Positions 53,545 through 61,702 are shown, counted from the first letter of the stretch. The stretch: DNA of 64,000 bases from Lachnospiraceae bacterium (GCA_017434885.1 JAFSGE010000020.1:33375-97374), one strand, 5' to 3'. Numbers and translations: made by a program. The notes: generated by a model from the letters alone, not told the origin.

Positions 53545-54768
53545 ATGGATAATAAAATGCTGACACTTGAAAAATTTGAAGAGGCATCTGAGGTTGTAAA
53601 ACAGGTGACACAGGAAACAAAGTTGGTTTACAGTGACTTTTACAGCATGCAGACAGGGAATAAAGTGTACTTAAAGCCGGAGAATATGCAGTTTACAGGT
53701 GCCTACAAGCTACGTGGTGCCTACTATAAGTTAAGTACATTGAGCGATGAAGAGAGAGCGAAGGGATTGATTACCGCCTCTGCGGGAAACCATGCTCAGG
53801 GTGTTGCTTACGCGGCAAAGTGCTACGGTGTCAAGGCTGTGATTGTTATGCCTACCACAACACCTCTTATTAAAGTGAACAGAACCAAGAGTTATGGTGC
53901 AGAGGTGGTTCTTTACGGAGATGTGTATGACGAAGCATGTGAGCATGCTTATGAACTTGCGGAAAAAGAGGGGTATACCTTTATTCATCCTTTTGATGAC
54001 CTGGCTGTAGCAACCGGACAGGGTACCCTTGCTATGGAGATTTTCAAGGAACTGCCCTTGGTGGATTATATTTTAGTTCCCATTGGAGGAGGCGGACTTG
54101 CTACAGGTGTATCCACACTTGCAAAATTACTGAATCCCAAGATTAAGGTAATTGGTGTAGAGCCTGCAGGTGCAAACTGTATGCAGGCATCCATAAAAGA
54201 AGGTAAGGTAGTAACACTTCCTTCTGTAAGCACTATTGCAGACGGTACAGCAGTAAAAACGCCGGGCAGCAAAATTTTTCCCTATGTCAGCAAAAATTTG
54301 GACAACATTATTACCGTGGAAGATCATGAATTGGTAGTGGCATTCCTTGATATGGTAGAAAATCATAAAATGGTGGTAGAAAATTCAGGACTTCTTGCGG
54401 TAGCTGCCTTAAAGCAGCTTGATGTAAAAGGTAAAAAAGTGGTTTCTATCTTGAGTGGAGGAAACATGGATGTGATTACAATGTCTTCCGTGGTACAACA
54501 GGGACTTATCCTGCGAGACAGAATTTTCACTGTTTCCGTTCTCTTGCCGGATAAGCCGGGTGAGCTTTCCAGAGTTGCCGACATTATTGCAAAAGAAAGC
54601 GGTAATGTAATTAAGCTTGAGCATAATCAGTTTGTGTCCATCAACAGAAGTGCTGCAGTGGAACTTCGCATCACATTGGAAGCATTCGGTACAGAACACA
54701 AGGAACAGATTATCAAAACATTGGAAGAAAACAAATATAAACCCAAGGTGGTTAGAACAAATATTTAA
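53545..54768 (+). CDS. ilvA: Threonine ammonia-lyase
   Basis: A 407-residue PLP enzyme deaminating threonine to 2-oxobutyrate. The PLP-lysine motif is FTGAYKLRGAYYKLS, the Gly-rich phosphate loop is PIGGGGLATGVS, and a single ACT domain occupies residues ~330-405 (SVLLPDKPGELSRVADIIAK). The single-ACT short form is found in both biosynthetic and catabolic enzymes (ilvA/tdcB), so the symbol is approximate. ATG 53545 gives the family-like N-terminus MDNKMLTLEKF; in-frame TTG/GTG at 53533/53536 sit nearer the AAAGG. Monocistronic, with a strong terminator. Confidence 0.9.
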   Translation: MDNKMLTLEKFEEASEVVKQVTQETKLVYSDFYSMQTGNKVYLKPENMQFTGAYKLRGAYYKLSTLSDEERAKGLITASAGNHAQGVAYAAKCYGVKAVIVMPTTTPLIKVNRTKSYGAEVVLYGDVYDEACEHAYELAEKEGYTFIHPFDDLAVATGQGTLAMEIFKELPLVDYILVPIGGGGLATGVSTLAKLLNPKIKVIGVEPAGANCMQASIKEGKVVTLPSVSTIADGTAVKTPGSKIFPYVSKNLDNIITVEDHELVVAFLDMVENHKMVVENSGLLAVAALKQLDVKGKKVVSILSGGNMDVITMSSVVQQGLILRDRIFTVSVLLPDKPGELSRVADIIAKESGNVIKLEHNQFVSINRSAAVELRITLEAFGTEHKEQIIKTLEENKYKPKVVRTNI

Positions 54769-54780
54769 ATAATTATTGCT

Positions 54781-54814
54781 AAAGTCCGCATACTAGAAGT
54801 GTGCGGACTTTTTT
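54781..54814 (+). terminator. Intrinsic terminator after threonine ammonia-lyase
   Basis: A 13-bp stem (54781-54793 with 54799-54811, one G-U), 5-nt loop, six T. Confidence 0.9.
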
Positions 54815-54835
54815 ATGATGTTAAGGGGAATAATG

Positions 54836-55711
54836 ATGGATGACAATAAAGTTAGAAGCTGCTTCCATAAGATAAGGAGATATGGATATATTACAGGGGC
54901 ATGCCTGATTTACGGCGTAGGAATCAGCCTGTTTATTGACCCGAATGATTTGGCACCGGGAGGATTTACCGGGCTTGCCGTCATTTTAAATCGTGTGATA
55001 CCGGTAGAAACAGGAACAATTTATTTGCTGCTTAATATTCCGGTTATCTTTCTGGGAATCAGGAAATTTGGATGGAAATTTACCGTCTCCACATTGTACG
55101 CGATTTTTGTGGTGTCACTTACTACCAATAGTCTTTCCCAATTTCCGGCGGTGACAAAACAGCCGTTTCTCGGCGCATTTTTCGGAGGAATACTGATTGC
55201 TGCAGGAATGGGAATCGTTTTTCGAAACAGTGCAACAACAGGTGGTGTAGATATTATTATCAAATGTTTGAGATTACGGTTTCCGCATTTAAAAACAAGT
55301 ACCTTAATGCTGATAGTCGATGCGTTTATTTTCAGTTTTGGCGGAATCATATTCGGAAATATTGAGTCGGTGTTATATAGTATTATTTCAGCACTTGCAA
55401 CCTCTTATGTTCTGGAACTGGTGTTATACGGTCATGATGAAGCAAAGCTTATTTATATTATCAGCGATAAATCAAATCAGATAACTGCAAGGCTTCTTGC
55501 GGAAATTGTTGTAGGTGTAACGATTTTGCACGGGAGTGGTGCTTATATGAATAAAGAAAAGAAAGTGCTTATGTGTGTGGTGAAAAAACAGATGGCCCAT
55601 AAAGTGGAAGAAATTGTAAAGCAGGAGGATGGAAGTGCATTTATGATTATAACAAAGGCATCGGAAATTTACGGAGAGGGGTACAAAAGCTATTTTGGAG
55701 ATGTTCTTTGA
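54836..55711 (+). CDS. YitT family membrane protein (DUF161/DUF2179)
   Basis: A 291-residue protein with five or six membrane spans (residues ~15-190; DPNDLAPGGFTGLAVILNR is the family's first conserved motif and GIVFRNSATTGGVDIIIKCL the second) and a C-terminal cytosolic DUF2179 domain (VGVTILHGSGAYMNKEKKVL). ATG 54836 is seven bases after AGGGG; earlier ATGs at 54815 and 54833 are less well placed. The transported substrate of this widespread Firmicute family is not established. Confidence 0.88.
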   Translation: MDDNKVRSCFHKIRRYGYITGACLIYGVGISLFIDPNDLAPGGFTGLAVILNRVIPVETGTIYLLLNIPVIFLGIRKFGWKFTVSTLYAIFVVSLTTNSLSQFPAVTKQPFLGAFFGGILIAAGMGIVFRNSATTGGVDIIIKCLRLRFPHLKTSTLMLIVDAFIFSFGGIIFGNIESVLYSIISALATSYVLELVLYGHDEAKLIYIISDKSNQITARLLAEIVVGVTILHGSGAYMNKEKKVLMCVVKKQMAHKVEEIVKQEDGSAFMIITKASEIYGEGYKSYFGDVL

Positions 55712-55735
55712 AGGATTTATGGCAGAATGTGCATC

Positions 55736-55764
55736 TTGTGTAAAAAGCAGTTTGATTATATAAT
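55736..55764 (+). promoter_or_regulatory. Sigma-A promoter of the GH25 gene
   Basis: TTGTGT (55736-55741), 17-bp spacer, perfect TATAAT (55759-55764), 36 bp before the start codon. Confidence 0.7.
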
Positions 55765-55800
55765 GATACTAACGCTAAGAGAAAGGCTGGCATTTGCTGG

Positions 55801-56901
55801 ATGAAAGATACAAGATTAATCAGAAAAAAAAGAAAACAGAGAATCAGTCTGGTCACAAATATTATTTTTTGCGTAATTGCACTGGCTGCACTAACCGGTT
55901 GCATTGTGCTTCTGCTGCAGAACTATATGCTGAAAAATGAAAGCACACAGGTTATGGCGGAACTGAATGATTATAAAGCACTAAAAGAAGATTACGTTTA
56001 TACGCAGTCTGATTTGGATGCATATATTTTGGAAGCAACCAATTCCGGCGGAATTGAAGGAAGAGATGCTGTGCTTTCTACTATCAGGAGTAGAATGAGC
56101 AGCGGAGAGTCCACAGTTTCGGTGCTTCGTGATTTGTTTACAGAGGATGTGGTCATCAATGCAGACGGAAAATTTCATTTTTTCCCAATTACGGATGCGT
56201 TGAAACAGCATGATTATAAGTATGACAATTTTAAGGTTCTTGAGAATAAACAGATTGTTTATGTAGATGATACCAACGAGATTCTTTCCAAAAAAGGAAT
56301 TGATGTGTCCCGCTATCAGGGTGAAATCGACTGGAAGGATGTGGCATCCGATGGGGTGGAATATGCATTTGTCAGAGCAGGATCAAGAGGAAGCACAGAA
56401 GGAAAAATTGTAGAAGATGCAACCTTTGAAGATAATATGGAAGGTGCTATTGATAACGGGATTGAAACAGGGGTTTATTTCTTTACCCAGGCAACAACAC
56501 CTGAAGAGGCAGTGGAAGAAGCAGAGTTTGTTTTGGAACTGATTGAAGATTATGATGTGACTTATCCGGTGGTATATGATATTGAGGAAGTGACGTCGGA
56601 CAGTGCCAGAACACGGGATTTGACCAAGCAGGAATACACGGAGAATTGCATTGCCTTTTGTGAAACCATCAAGGCGGCGGGATATACGCCTATGATTTAC
56701 GGTAATCTGAAAAGTTTTATGATTATGCTTGATATGACACAGCTTGAGGAATACGAGAAGTGGTTTGCATATTACAGCGATGAAGTATATTTCCCTTATG
56801 AATTCGGTATCTGGCAGTATAGCTCGGAAGGTTCTGTGAAAGGAATTGAAGGAGATGTGGATATGAATGTCTGTATGAAAGATTATGGCACGGAAGAATA
56901 A
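55801..56901 (+). CDS. Membrane-anchored GH25 lysozyme
   Basis: A 366-residue protein with one N-terminal span (IFCVIALAALTGCIVLLLQ, ~24-43), a coiled stalk and small domain to ~residue 155, then a GH25 muramidase domain opening with KGIDVSRYQGEIDWKDV. The catalytic DxE is in PVVYDIEEV, and the closing WQYSSEGSVKGIEGDVDMNV is the family's last motif. A Cys sits in the span, but the charged long N-terminus argues against a lipoprotein. It probably cuts peptidoglycan glycan strands for remodelling. Single gene with its own promoter. Confidence 0.9.
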   Translation: MKDTRLIRKKRKQRISLVTNIIFCVIALAALTGCIVLLLQNYMLKNESTQVMAELNDYKALKEDYVYTQSDLDAYILEATNSGGIEGRDAVLSTIRSRMSSGESTVSVLRDLFTEDVVINADGKFHFFPITDALKQHDYKYDNFKVLENKQIVYVDDTNEILSKKGIDVSRYQGEIDWKDVASDGVEYAFVRAGSRGSTEGKIVEDATFEDNMEGAIDNGIETGVYFFTQATTPEEAVEEAEFVLELIEDYDVTYPVVYDIEEVTSDSARTRDLTKQEYTENCIAFCETIKAAGYTPMIYGNLKSFMIMLDMTQLEEYEKWFAYYSDEVYFPYEFGIWQYSSEGSVKGIEGDVDMNVCMKDYGTEE

Positions 56902-56905
56902 GCCC

Positions 56906-57337
56906 TTATGCTTTTTTGTCAAAGGACGGAGCAGGCAGTGGACTTGATGCCTCCAGAAAAGAGTACTGGTCATTGTGAGGGAATAATAATTCCATATATA
57001 AATTACCCAAAAGTGATTTTACTTCGTCTGCATTTACCTGATACAGAGTGGGCATATCACTTTCAAGCAGTTTAATGTTATCCAGAATGATGTCAATGTT
57101 GTGCTTTTCAGAAAGCTGTGGCAGAAGTTTTGCATTGCTGTCAGTTGCTGCGGAAGTCACAGGAGCAACGGAATCCATGATAGGTTTTGCTTCAGGGATG
57201 TTATACACTACGTTTTGACAGGTTTTTTCGAAGCAATCGGGATCGTATTTGGCAAGATAGCGTAAATCATCCATAGTCAGAGTTTTCTTATTATGAATTT
57301 TAAGATAAATATTGATAAGATGAGTATCTTTCTTCAT
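56906..57337 (-). CDS. Conserved hypothetical protein
   Basis: A 143-residue soluble protein I do not recognise as a named family. It starts MKKDTHLINIYLKIHNKKTL at ATG 57335-57337 with GAGGGA upstream; an earlier in-frame start at 57361 has no site. Residues ~20-55 (TMDDLRYLAKYDPDCFEKTC) are helical with two Cys, and the C-terminal half is predicted mostly helical with a Pro/Ser-rich end. No signal peptide. It is convergent with GH25, four bases apart, and divergent from ylxM-ffh. Coding support comes from its ribosome site and clear amino acid composition; function unknown. Confidence 0.62.
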   Translation of the reverse strand: MKKDTHLINIYLKIHNKKTLTMDDLRYLAKYDPDCFEKTCQNVVYNIPEAKPIMDSVAPVTSAATDSNAKLLPQLSEKHNIDIILDNIKLLESDMPTLYQVNADEVKSLLGNLYMELLFPHNDQYSFLEASSPLPAPSFDKKA

Positions 57338-57464
57338 AACGCAGTCCCTCGTGCAAAACATTTTGTTCCTACTATTATTATACCATTTTTTTACAAATAA
57401 TGAATCACAAATATGAAAAATAAAACGGTGTCAAGAAAAAAACCTTTACATAAAGGAAAAGTAC

Positions 57465-57493
57465 TTGACACTTTTGTTGTTATGGTGTATTCT
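57465..57493 (+). promoter_or_regulatory. Sigma-A promoter of ylxM-ffh
   Basis: Perfect TTGACA (57465-57470), 17-bp spacer, TATTCT (57488-57493). The predicted start near 57500 leaves only about 9 nt before the ylxM ATG. Confidence 0.65.
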
Positions 57494-57508
57494 AGCAAAG
57501 GTGATGAT

Positions 57509-57850
57509 ATGGAAAAAATCGTAGAGCAGGGTCTTTTATATGATTTTTACGGGGAACTGCTGACAGACCATCAAAGAAGTATATATGAAGATGCCGTGTT
57601 TGGCGATTTGTCCCTTGGGGAAATTGCAAGAGAATATAATATCAGCAGACAGGGTGTACATGATTTGATAAAGCGCTGTGACAATTCGTTGCAGGATTAT
57701 GAAAATAAGTTGCATTTGATGCAGAAATTTATCAGTATCAAACAAAAAGTAAAAGAAATAGATGAGCTGACCGGAAACGCAAGTCTCTCCCGTGAGGAAC
57801 TGGCAAAGAAAATGAAAGAAATTGCCGGTCAGATTTTAGAGGAGCTTTAA
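57509..57850 (+). CDS. ylxM: YlxM family DNA-binding/SRP-associated protein
   Basis: A 113-residue helix-turn-helix protein ([20 protein letters not shown] then [20 protein letters not shown]) resembling sigma region 4. YlxM is encoded just before ffh in most Firmicutes and has been linked to SRP function. ATG 57509 follows AAAGGTGAT; in-frame sequence upstream to 57413 contains the promoter and is not coding. ffh starts four bases after its stop. Confidence 0.92.
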   Translation: MEKIVEQGLLYDFYGELLTDHQRSIYEDAVFGDLSLGEIAREYNISRQGVHDLIKRCDNSLQDYENKLHLMQKFISIKQKVKEIDELTGNASLSREELAKKMKEIAGQILEEL

Positions 57851-57853
57851 TAG

Positions 57854-59221
57854 ATGGCATTTGAGAGTTTAACAGACAAACTTCAGAATGTGTTTAAAAA
57901 TTTGCGAAGCAAAGGCCGTCTGACCGAAGAAGATGTGAAAGCAGCATTAAAAGAAGTAAAGCTGGCGCTTTTGGAGGCGGACGTTAACTTTAAAGTTGTA
58001 AAGCAATTTGTGAAAACTGTGGAAGAGAGAGCCATTGGTTCTGATGTTATGAATGGCTTAAATCCCGGTCAGATGGTAATCAAAATCGTAAACGAGGAAA
58101 TGATTGCTCTGATGGGTTCTGAGACCACAGAGATTCAGATGCAGCCCGGAAAAGCCATTACCGTAATTATGATGTGCGGTCTTCAGGGTGCCGGTAAAAC
58201 AACCACAACGGCAAAGATTGCAGGCAAGCTGAAATTAAAAGGGAAAACACCTCTTTTGGTTGCCTGTGACGTATACAGACCTGCAGCGATTAAGCAGTTG
58301 CAGATTAACGGTGAAAAGCAGAAGGTTGATGTATTCTCCATGGGAGATAATCAGAAGCCTGTGAATATAGCAAAGGCATCCATTGAACATGCCAAAAAGA
58401 ACGGTCATAATGTGGTAATCCTGGATACCGCCGGACGACTTCACATTGATGAAGATATGATGGCAGAGCTTCAGGAAATCAAAAACAATGTGGAGGTTCA
58501 TCAGAGCCTTTTGGTTGTGGATGCCATGACCGGTCAGGACGCAGTAACAGTTGCCAAGGAATTCGATGAAAAAATAGGAATCGACGGTGTAGTTCTTTCC
58601 AAAATGGATGGTGATACCAGAGGTGGTGCGGCACTTTCCGTTAAGGCAGTTACAGGCAAACCTATTCTGTATGTAGGTATGGGAGAGAAGCTTTCTGATT
58701 TAGAACAGTTTTATCCCGACAGAATGGCAAACCGAATTCTCGGAATGGGAGATGTTCTTTCCTTAATAGAAAAGGCACAACAGAACATTACCATTGATGA
58801 AGATAAAGAAAAAGAAATGGCTTCCCGAATGAAAAAGGGTAAGTTTGATTTCGAGGATTATTTAGAGAGCATGAAACAGATGCGTAATATGGGAGGTCTT
58901 ACCAGTATCTTAGGTATGATGCCGGGAATGGGCAAGCAGATGAAAGACATGGAATCCATGATAGATGAAAAGCAGCTTGCAAGAACAGAGGCAATTGTTC
59001 TTTCCATGACTCCTGCAGAACGCAAAAATCCAAAGCTTTTAAATCCAAGCCGTAAGCACAGAATAGCAAAAGGTGCCGGTGTGGACATTGCAGTGGTAAA
59101 CCGTTTTATTAAGCAGTTTGAACAGTCCCAGAAGATGATGAAACAAATGTCAGGTATGATGGGCGGCAAGCGGGGCAGAGGCGGTTTCGGTGGCTTCGGA
59201 GGCATGAAGTTTCCTTTTTAA
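57854..59221 (+). CDS. ffh: Signal recognition particle protein Ffh
   Basis: A 455-residue SRP54 GTPase. N domain to ~90, G domain with G1 CGLQGAGKTTTTAKIAGKLK, DTAGRLHIDEDMMAEL and SKMDGDTRGGAALS, then a Met-rich M domain (~300-435) that binds 4.5S RNA and signal peptides (SLTPAERKNPKLL-type motif read here as MTPAERKNPKLLNPSRKHRI), ending in a Gly-rich tail. The 4.5S RNA gene is not seen in this window. Confidence 0.97.
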   Translation: MAFESLTDKLQNVFKNLRSKGRLTEEDVKAALKEVKLALLEADVNFKVVKQFVKTVEERAIGSDVMNGLNPGQMVIKIVNEEMIALMGSETTEIQMQPGKAITVIMMCGLQGAGKTTTTAKIAGKLKLKGKTPLLVACDVYRPAAIKQLQINGEKQKVDVFSMGDNQKPVNIAKASIEHAKKNGHNVVILDTAGRLHIDEDMMAELQEIKNNVEVHQSLLVVDAMTGQDAVTVAKEFDEKIGIDGVVLSKMDGDTRGGAALSVKAVTGKPILYVGMGEKLSDLEQFYPDRMANRILGMGDVLSLIEKAQQNITIDEDKEKEMASRMKKGKFDFEDYLESMKQMRNMGGLTSILGMMPGMGKQMKDMESMIDEKQLARTEAIVLSMTPAERKNPKLLNPSRKHRIAKGAGVDIAVVNRFIKQFEQSQKMMKQMSGMMGGKRGRGGFGGFGGMKFPF

Positions 59222-59285
59222 CTTGTTTTGAATTTCTATTCAAATAAATTACTATTATTTTTAATTTTTTTCGGAGGTGAAAACA

Positions 59286-59531
59286 ATGGCAGTAAAAATC
59301 AGATTAAGAAGAATGGGACATAAGAAAGCTCCTTTCTATAGAATCGTAGTTGCAGATTCCAGATCTCCCAGAGACGGAAAGTGCATCGATGAAATCGGAA
59401 CTTATGATCCTAACACAGACCCCAGTACATTCAAGGTAGATGAAGAACTGGCTAAGAAGTGGTTAGCAAATGGCGCACAGCCCACAGAAGTTGTTAGCAG
59501 AATTTTCAAGCAGGCAGGTATTGAAAAATAG
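59286..59531 (+). CDS. rpsP: Small ribosomal subunit protein bS16
   Basis: An 81-residue protein starting [20 protein letters not shown], the standard bS16 N-terminus, with [20 protein letters not shown] following. ATG 59286 is preceded by CGGAGGTG; an in-frame ATG at 59277-59279 region overlaps that site and is rejected. First ribosomal gene of the rpsP-khpA-rimM group, 64 bp after ffh. Confidence 0.97.
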   Translation: MAVKIRLRRMGHKKAPFYRIVVADSRSPRDGKCIDEIGTYDPNTDPSTFKVDEELAKKWLANGAQPTEVVSRIFKQAGIEK

Positions 59532-59562
59532 GAACTGTTGACAAGCTCTTTGGAGGTGTACT

Positions 59563-59790
59563 ATGAAGGAATTAGTTGAAGTCATTGCGAAAGCACTTGT
59601 TGAGAATCCTGATGAGGTTGTAGTGACCCAGAAGGAAGAAGGTAAGCACATTACACTTGAGCTTCATGTTGCCCCGTCCGATATGGGTAAGGTAATCGGT
59701 AAGCAGGGAAGAATTGCAAAAGCAATCCGTTCCGTTGTAAAAGCTGCTTCTACCAGAGAAAACAAGAAAGTAGACGTAGAAATCGTCTAA
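59563..59790 (+). CDS. khpA: KH-domain RNA-binding protein KhpA
   Basis: A 75-residue single KH domain. The RNA-binding GxxG loop is VIGKQGRIAKAIRSVVKAAS. KhpA (YlqC) pairs with KhpB/Jag and influences division and small RNA biology in Firmicutes. GGAGGTG precedes ATG 59563. The position between rpsP and rimM is conserved. A strong terminator follows. Confidence 0.95.
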   Translation: MKELVEVIAKALVENPDEVVVTQKEEGKHITLELHVAPSDMGKVIGKQGRIAKAIRSVVKAASTRENKKVDVEIV

Positions 59791-59794
59791 ACAG

Positions 59795-59824
59795 ACAGGG
59801 ACGTGAATGCGTCCCTGTTTTTTT
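59795..59824 (+). terminator. Intrinsic terminator between khpA and rimM
   Basis: ACAGGGACG pairs perfectly with CGTCCCTGT (9 bp, 6-nt loop), followed by seven to eight T. rimM therefore needs read-through or a promoter in 59825-59889. Confidence 0.88.
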
Positions 59825-59850
59825 CTGTATAAGATTTTGTCAGGGTGCGT

Positions 59851-59871
59851 AGAGTTTGCGTTGCAAACTCT
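59851..59871 (+). other. Hairpin in the rimM leader
   Basis: AGAGTTTGC and GCAAACTCT form a 9-bp perfect stem with a 3-nt loop, ending 19 bp before the rimM start and just ahead of its ribosome site. It has no U-run, so it is more likely a translational or stability element than a terminator. Confidence 0.5.
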
Positions 59872-59889
59872 TGTTATGAGGAGAGAAGA

Positions 59890-60417
59890 ATGGAAGATAT
59901 ATTGAAAGTAGGTGTGATTACTTCAACTCACGGTGTATGTGGGGAAGTAAAGGTGTACCCTACAACGGATGATGTGAATCGTTTTAAAAAGCTGAAAAAC
60001 GTAATGCTTGATACCGGCAAGGAAATGCTGACGCTTGAAATTGCAGGTGTTAAGTTTTTTAAGAATATGGTGATTTTGAAATTTAAGGGCATTGATAACG
60101 TGGATGATGTACAGAAGTACAGACAAAAGGATTTGTATGTTGCGCGTAAGGATGCTGTGAAATTATATAAAGACGAATACTTTATTGCAGATTTAATCGG
60201 CATTGAAGTATTTGAAGAAGACGGATGCCAAGTTGGCATATTAAAAGAGGTGATGCCTACCGGTGCCAATGATGTATATGTGGTAGAGCTTTGCGAAGGC
60301 TTTGCAGAAAAAGGACAGACGGAAGTGCTGATTCCTGCCATTAAGCAATGCATTCTTGATGTGAAACCCCAAGAAAATAAAATGACGGTACATTTGCTTG
60401 AGGGGCTTCTTGATTAG
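59890..60417 (+). CDS. rimM: Ribosome maturation factor RimM
   Basis: A 175-residue 16S processing factor binding S19 of the 30S subunit. N-terminal barrel KVGVITSTHGVCGEVKVYPT is diagnostic; the C-terminal PRC-barrel (DEYFIADLIGIEVFEEDGCQ to IPAIKQCILDVKPQENKMTV) is intact. ATG 59890 follows AGGAGAG; an upstream reading to 59845 runs through the leader hairpin. trmD and rplS, which usually follow rimM, are absent; instead a repeat-rich accessory region begins. Confidence 0.95.
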   Translation: MEDILKVGVITSTHGVCGEVKVYPTTDDVNRFKKLKNVMLDTGKEMLTLEIAGVKFFKNMVILKFKGIDNVDDVQKYRQKDLYVARKDAVKLYKDEYFIADLIGIEVFEEDGCQVGILKEVMPTGANDVYVVELCEGFAEKGQTEVLIPAIKQCILDVKPQENKMTVHLLEGLLD

Positions 60418-60494
60418 GACAACTATAAAATATTTCGGTAAAAAAGTTTACAACTGAAATGCTGCAAAAATATCTTGTAGAGTATCATGCGATA

Positions 60495-60562
60495 AATAAT
60501 TGTTGGGTAATAAAGTGTGCGTTCAATCTTTATAAAGGATTGAACGTAGGTGATTATTTGAA
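60495..60562 (+). repeat. Direct repeat copy A (68 bp, contains a hairpin)
   Basis: This 68-bp stretch matches 61698-61764 with five substitutions and one indel (about 91%). Its core is CGTTCAATC ... GATTGAACG, a 9-bp stem. It lies 77 bp after rimM. No gene is seen between 60418 and 61085 apart from repeats. Confidence 0.85.
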
Positions 60563-60656
60563 TTTTGCGATATCTGAAAATTGGGATTTTCCAATCGTTA
60601 AAAATAGTGTTTTGTGAGGAGATTTATAGAGAAAGATAAGTGGAGAGAGGAACTTC

Positions 60657-60909
60657 GTCCTACTAAAATGAAAAAGGTGTTGTTTTAGTAGGACAAAAGA
60701 AGAGCCAGATGTCCTACTAAGATGTAAAAATGTTGCTTGTGATAGGATAAAGAAGGAGTCAGATGTCCTACTAAGATGTAAAAATGTTGCTTGTGGTAGG
60801 ACAAAGAAGAAGCCGGATGTCCTACTAAGATGTAAAAATGTTGCTTGTGATAGGATAAAGAGGGAGTCAGATGTCCTACTAAGATGTAAAAATAGTAGTT
60901 TGGTAGGAC
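60657..60909 (+). repeat. 54-bp tandem repeat array, about 4.7 units
   Basis: Units begin with GTCCTACTAA at 60657, 60711, 60765, 60819 and 60873 (last one cut to ~37 bp). Each also carries GTAGGAC or a decayed TAGGAT near position 32, so inverted heptamers alternate along the array. In unit 1 the pairing is 12 bp (GTCCTACTAAAA with TTTTAGTAGGAC). Units 2 and 4 are nearly identical and differ from unit 3, suggesting duplication of pairs. Units abut with no unique spacers, so it is not CRISPR. Confidence 0.9.
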
Positions 60910-60966
60910 AATAGTAGTAAATTTGCCTTAAAGGGTGGGACAAGAAGTTGCAATGCCCACAGACTT

Positions 60967-61053
60967 GTAAGCATACGCTTACTATTTTTTTGAATAAAAT
61001 GAAACTTTTTAAGAGGTGATAGGTTGAATTTATCCTAGGCAAAGTGATATATT
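60967..61053 (+). promoter_or_regulatory. Candidate promoter and operator of the Phd/Doc pair
   Basis: GTAAGC-ATAC-GCTTAC (60967-60982) is a perfect inverted repeat that could bind the antitoxin. Downstream, TTGAAT (61024-61029), an 18-bp spacer and TATATT (61048-61053) form a plausible promoter; GGAGGTG follows at 61074. Confidence 0.5.
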
Positions 61054-61085
61054 ATCTATATAAATAAAATGGTGGAGGTGTTGTT

Positions 61086-61328
61086 ATGACAATAGATACA
61101 AACACAATGGTTTCAATTACAGAAGCAAATCAGAATTTTTCAAAAGTTGCAAGATTAGTAGATGAACTTGGCTCAGTTGTTATACTTAAGAATAATGCGC
61201 CAAAATATTTGGTAATAGATTTTAGCAAAGCAGATGACAGTGCTGTAGCAAAGGATGAAGATGTACTTGAAATTTCAAAGAGATTAATTGCGCAGAATAA
61301 AGAGGCTTATGAGGTGCTTGCTAAATGA
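61086..61328 (+). CDS. Antitoxin, Phd/YefM family
   Basis: An 80-residue protein with the Phd/YefM N-terminal DNA-binding fold: MVSITEANQNFSKVARLVDE and the following strand SVVILKNNAPKYLVIDF match the family. The C-terminal third (VLEISKRLIAQNKEAYEVL) is the helix that would wrap the toxin. GGAGGTG precedes ATG 61086. It overlaps the toxin gene by four bases (ATGA), the standard co-translation of type II modules, and probably represses its own promoter. Confidence 0.9.
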   Translation: MTIDTNTMVSITEANQNFSKVARLVDELGSVVILKNNAPKYLVIDFSKADDSAVAKDEDVLEISKRLIAQNKEAYEVLAK

Positions 61329-61702
61329 AAAAAATGAGTAAAGAGCAAATTTTGATGCTCCATTCACAGCTCATTGAACAAACTGGCGGAACCACCGGTG
61401 TAAGAGACTTCAATTTGTTGGAGTCTGCGATAGAGACTCCGTTTCAGGTATTTGGTGGAGAAGAGTTGTATCCAACGATTCAAGCAAAAGGTACACGTCT
61501 AGGCTATGGCTTAATAAAGAATCATTGTATGTTGGATGGAAACAAGCGAATAGGAACACATGCGATGCTTGTATTTTTTTCCTTAAATGGAATCGAATTA
61601 CGATATACGCAAAAAGAATTGTATGAAATGGTTCTCGCAGTAGCAGATGGAAGTTTAGAATATCAAGATATGCTTAAGTGGGTATTGGAGCATCAAGAAT
61701 AA
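61325..61702 (+). CDS. doc: Toxin, Doc/Fic family
   Basis: A 125-residue death-on-curing protein. The Fic-type active-site motif is HCMLDGNKRIGTH (His67 to His79), with the usual Phe after the His replaced by Met and an Asp-Gly-Asn-Lys-Arg core. The N-terminal QLIEQTGGTTGVRDFNLLES segment is typical of Doc. Doc proteins phosphorylate EF-Tu and stop translation unless bound by Phd. Length is normal and the frame intact, so the module is probably functional. Its stop codon lies in direct repeat copy B. Confidence 0.9.
   Translation: MKKMSKEQILMLHSQLIEQTGGTTGVRDFNLLESAIETPFQVFGGEELYPTIQAKGTRLGYGLIKNHCMLDGNKRIGTHAMLVFFSLNGIELRYTQKELYEMVLAVADGSLEYQDMLKWVLEHQE

Noticed and set aside
57413-57508. 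N-terminal extension of YlxM
   Set aside because: This stretch contains the TTGACA-17-TATTCT promoter and does not match the family.
60657-60909. CRISPR array
   Set aside because: Units abut without unique spacers, the repeat is 54 bp and no cas genes are nearby.
60554-61042. Minus-strand open frame with an 18-residue repeat (LHLSRTS units)
   Set aside because: It exists because the 54-bp repeat is a multiple of three; it has no ribosome site, a hydrophobic low-complexity composition, and runs through the antitoxin promoter region.
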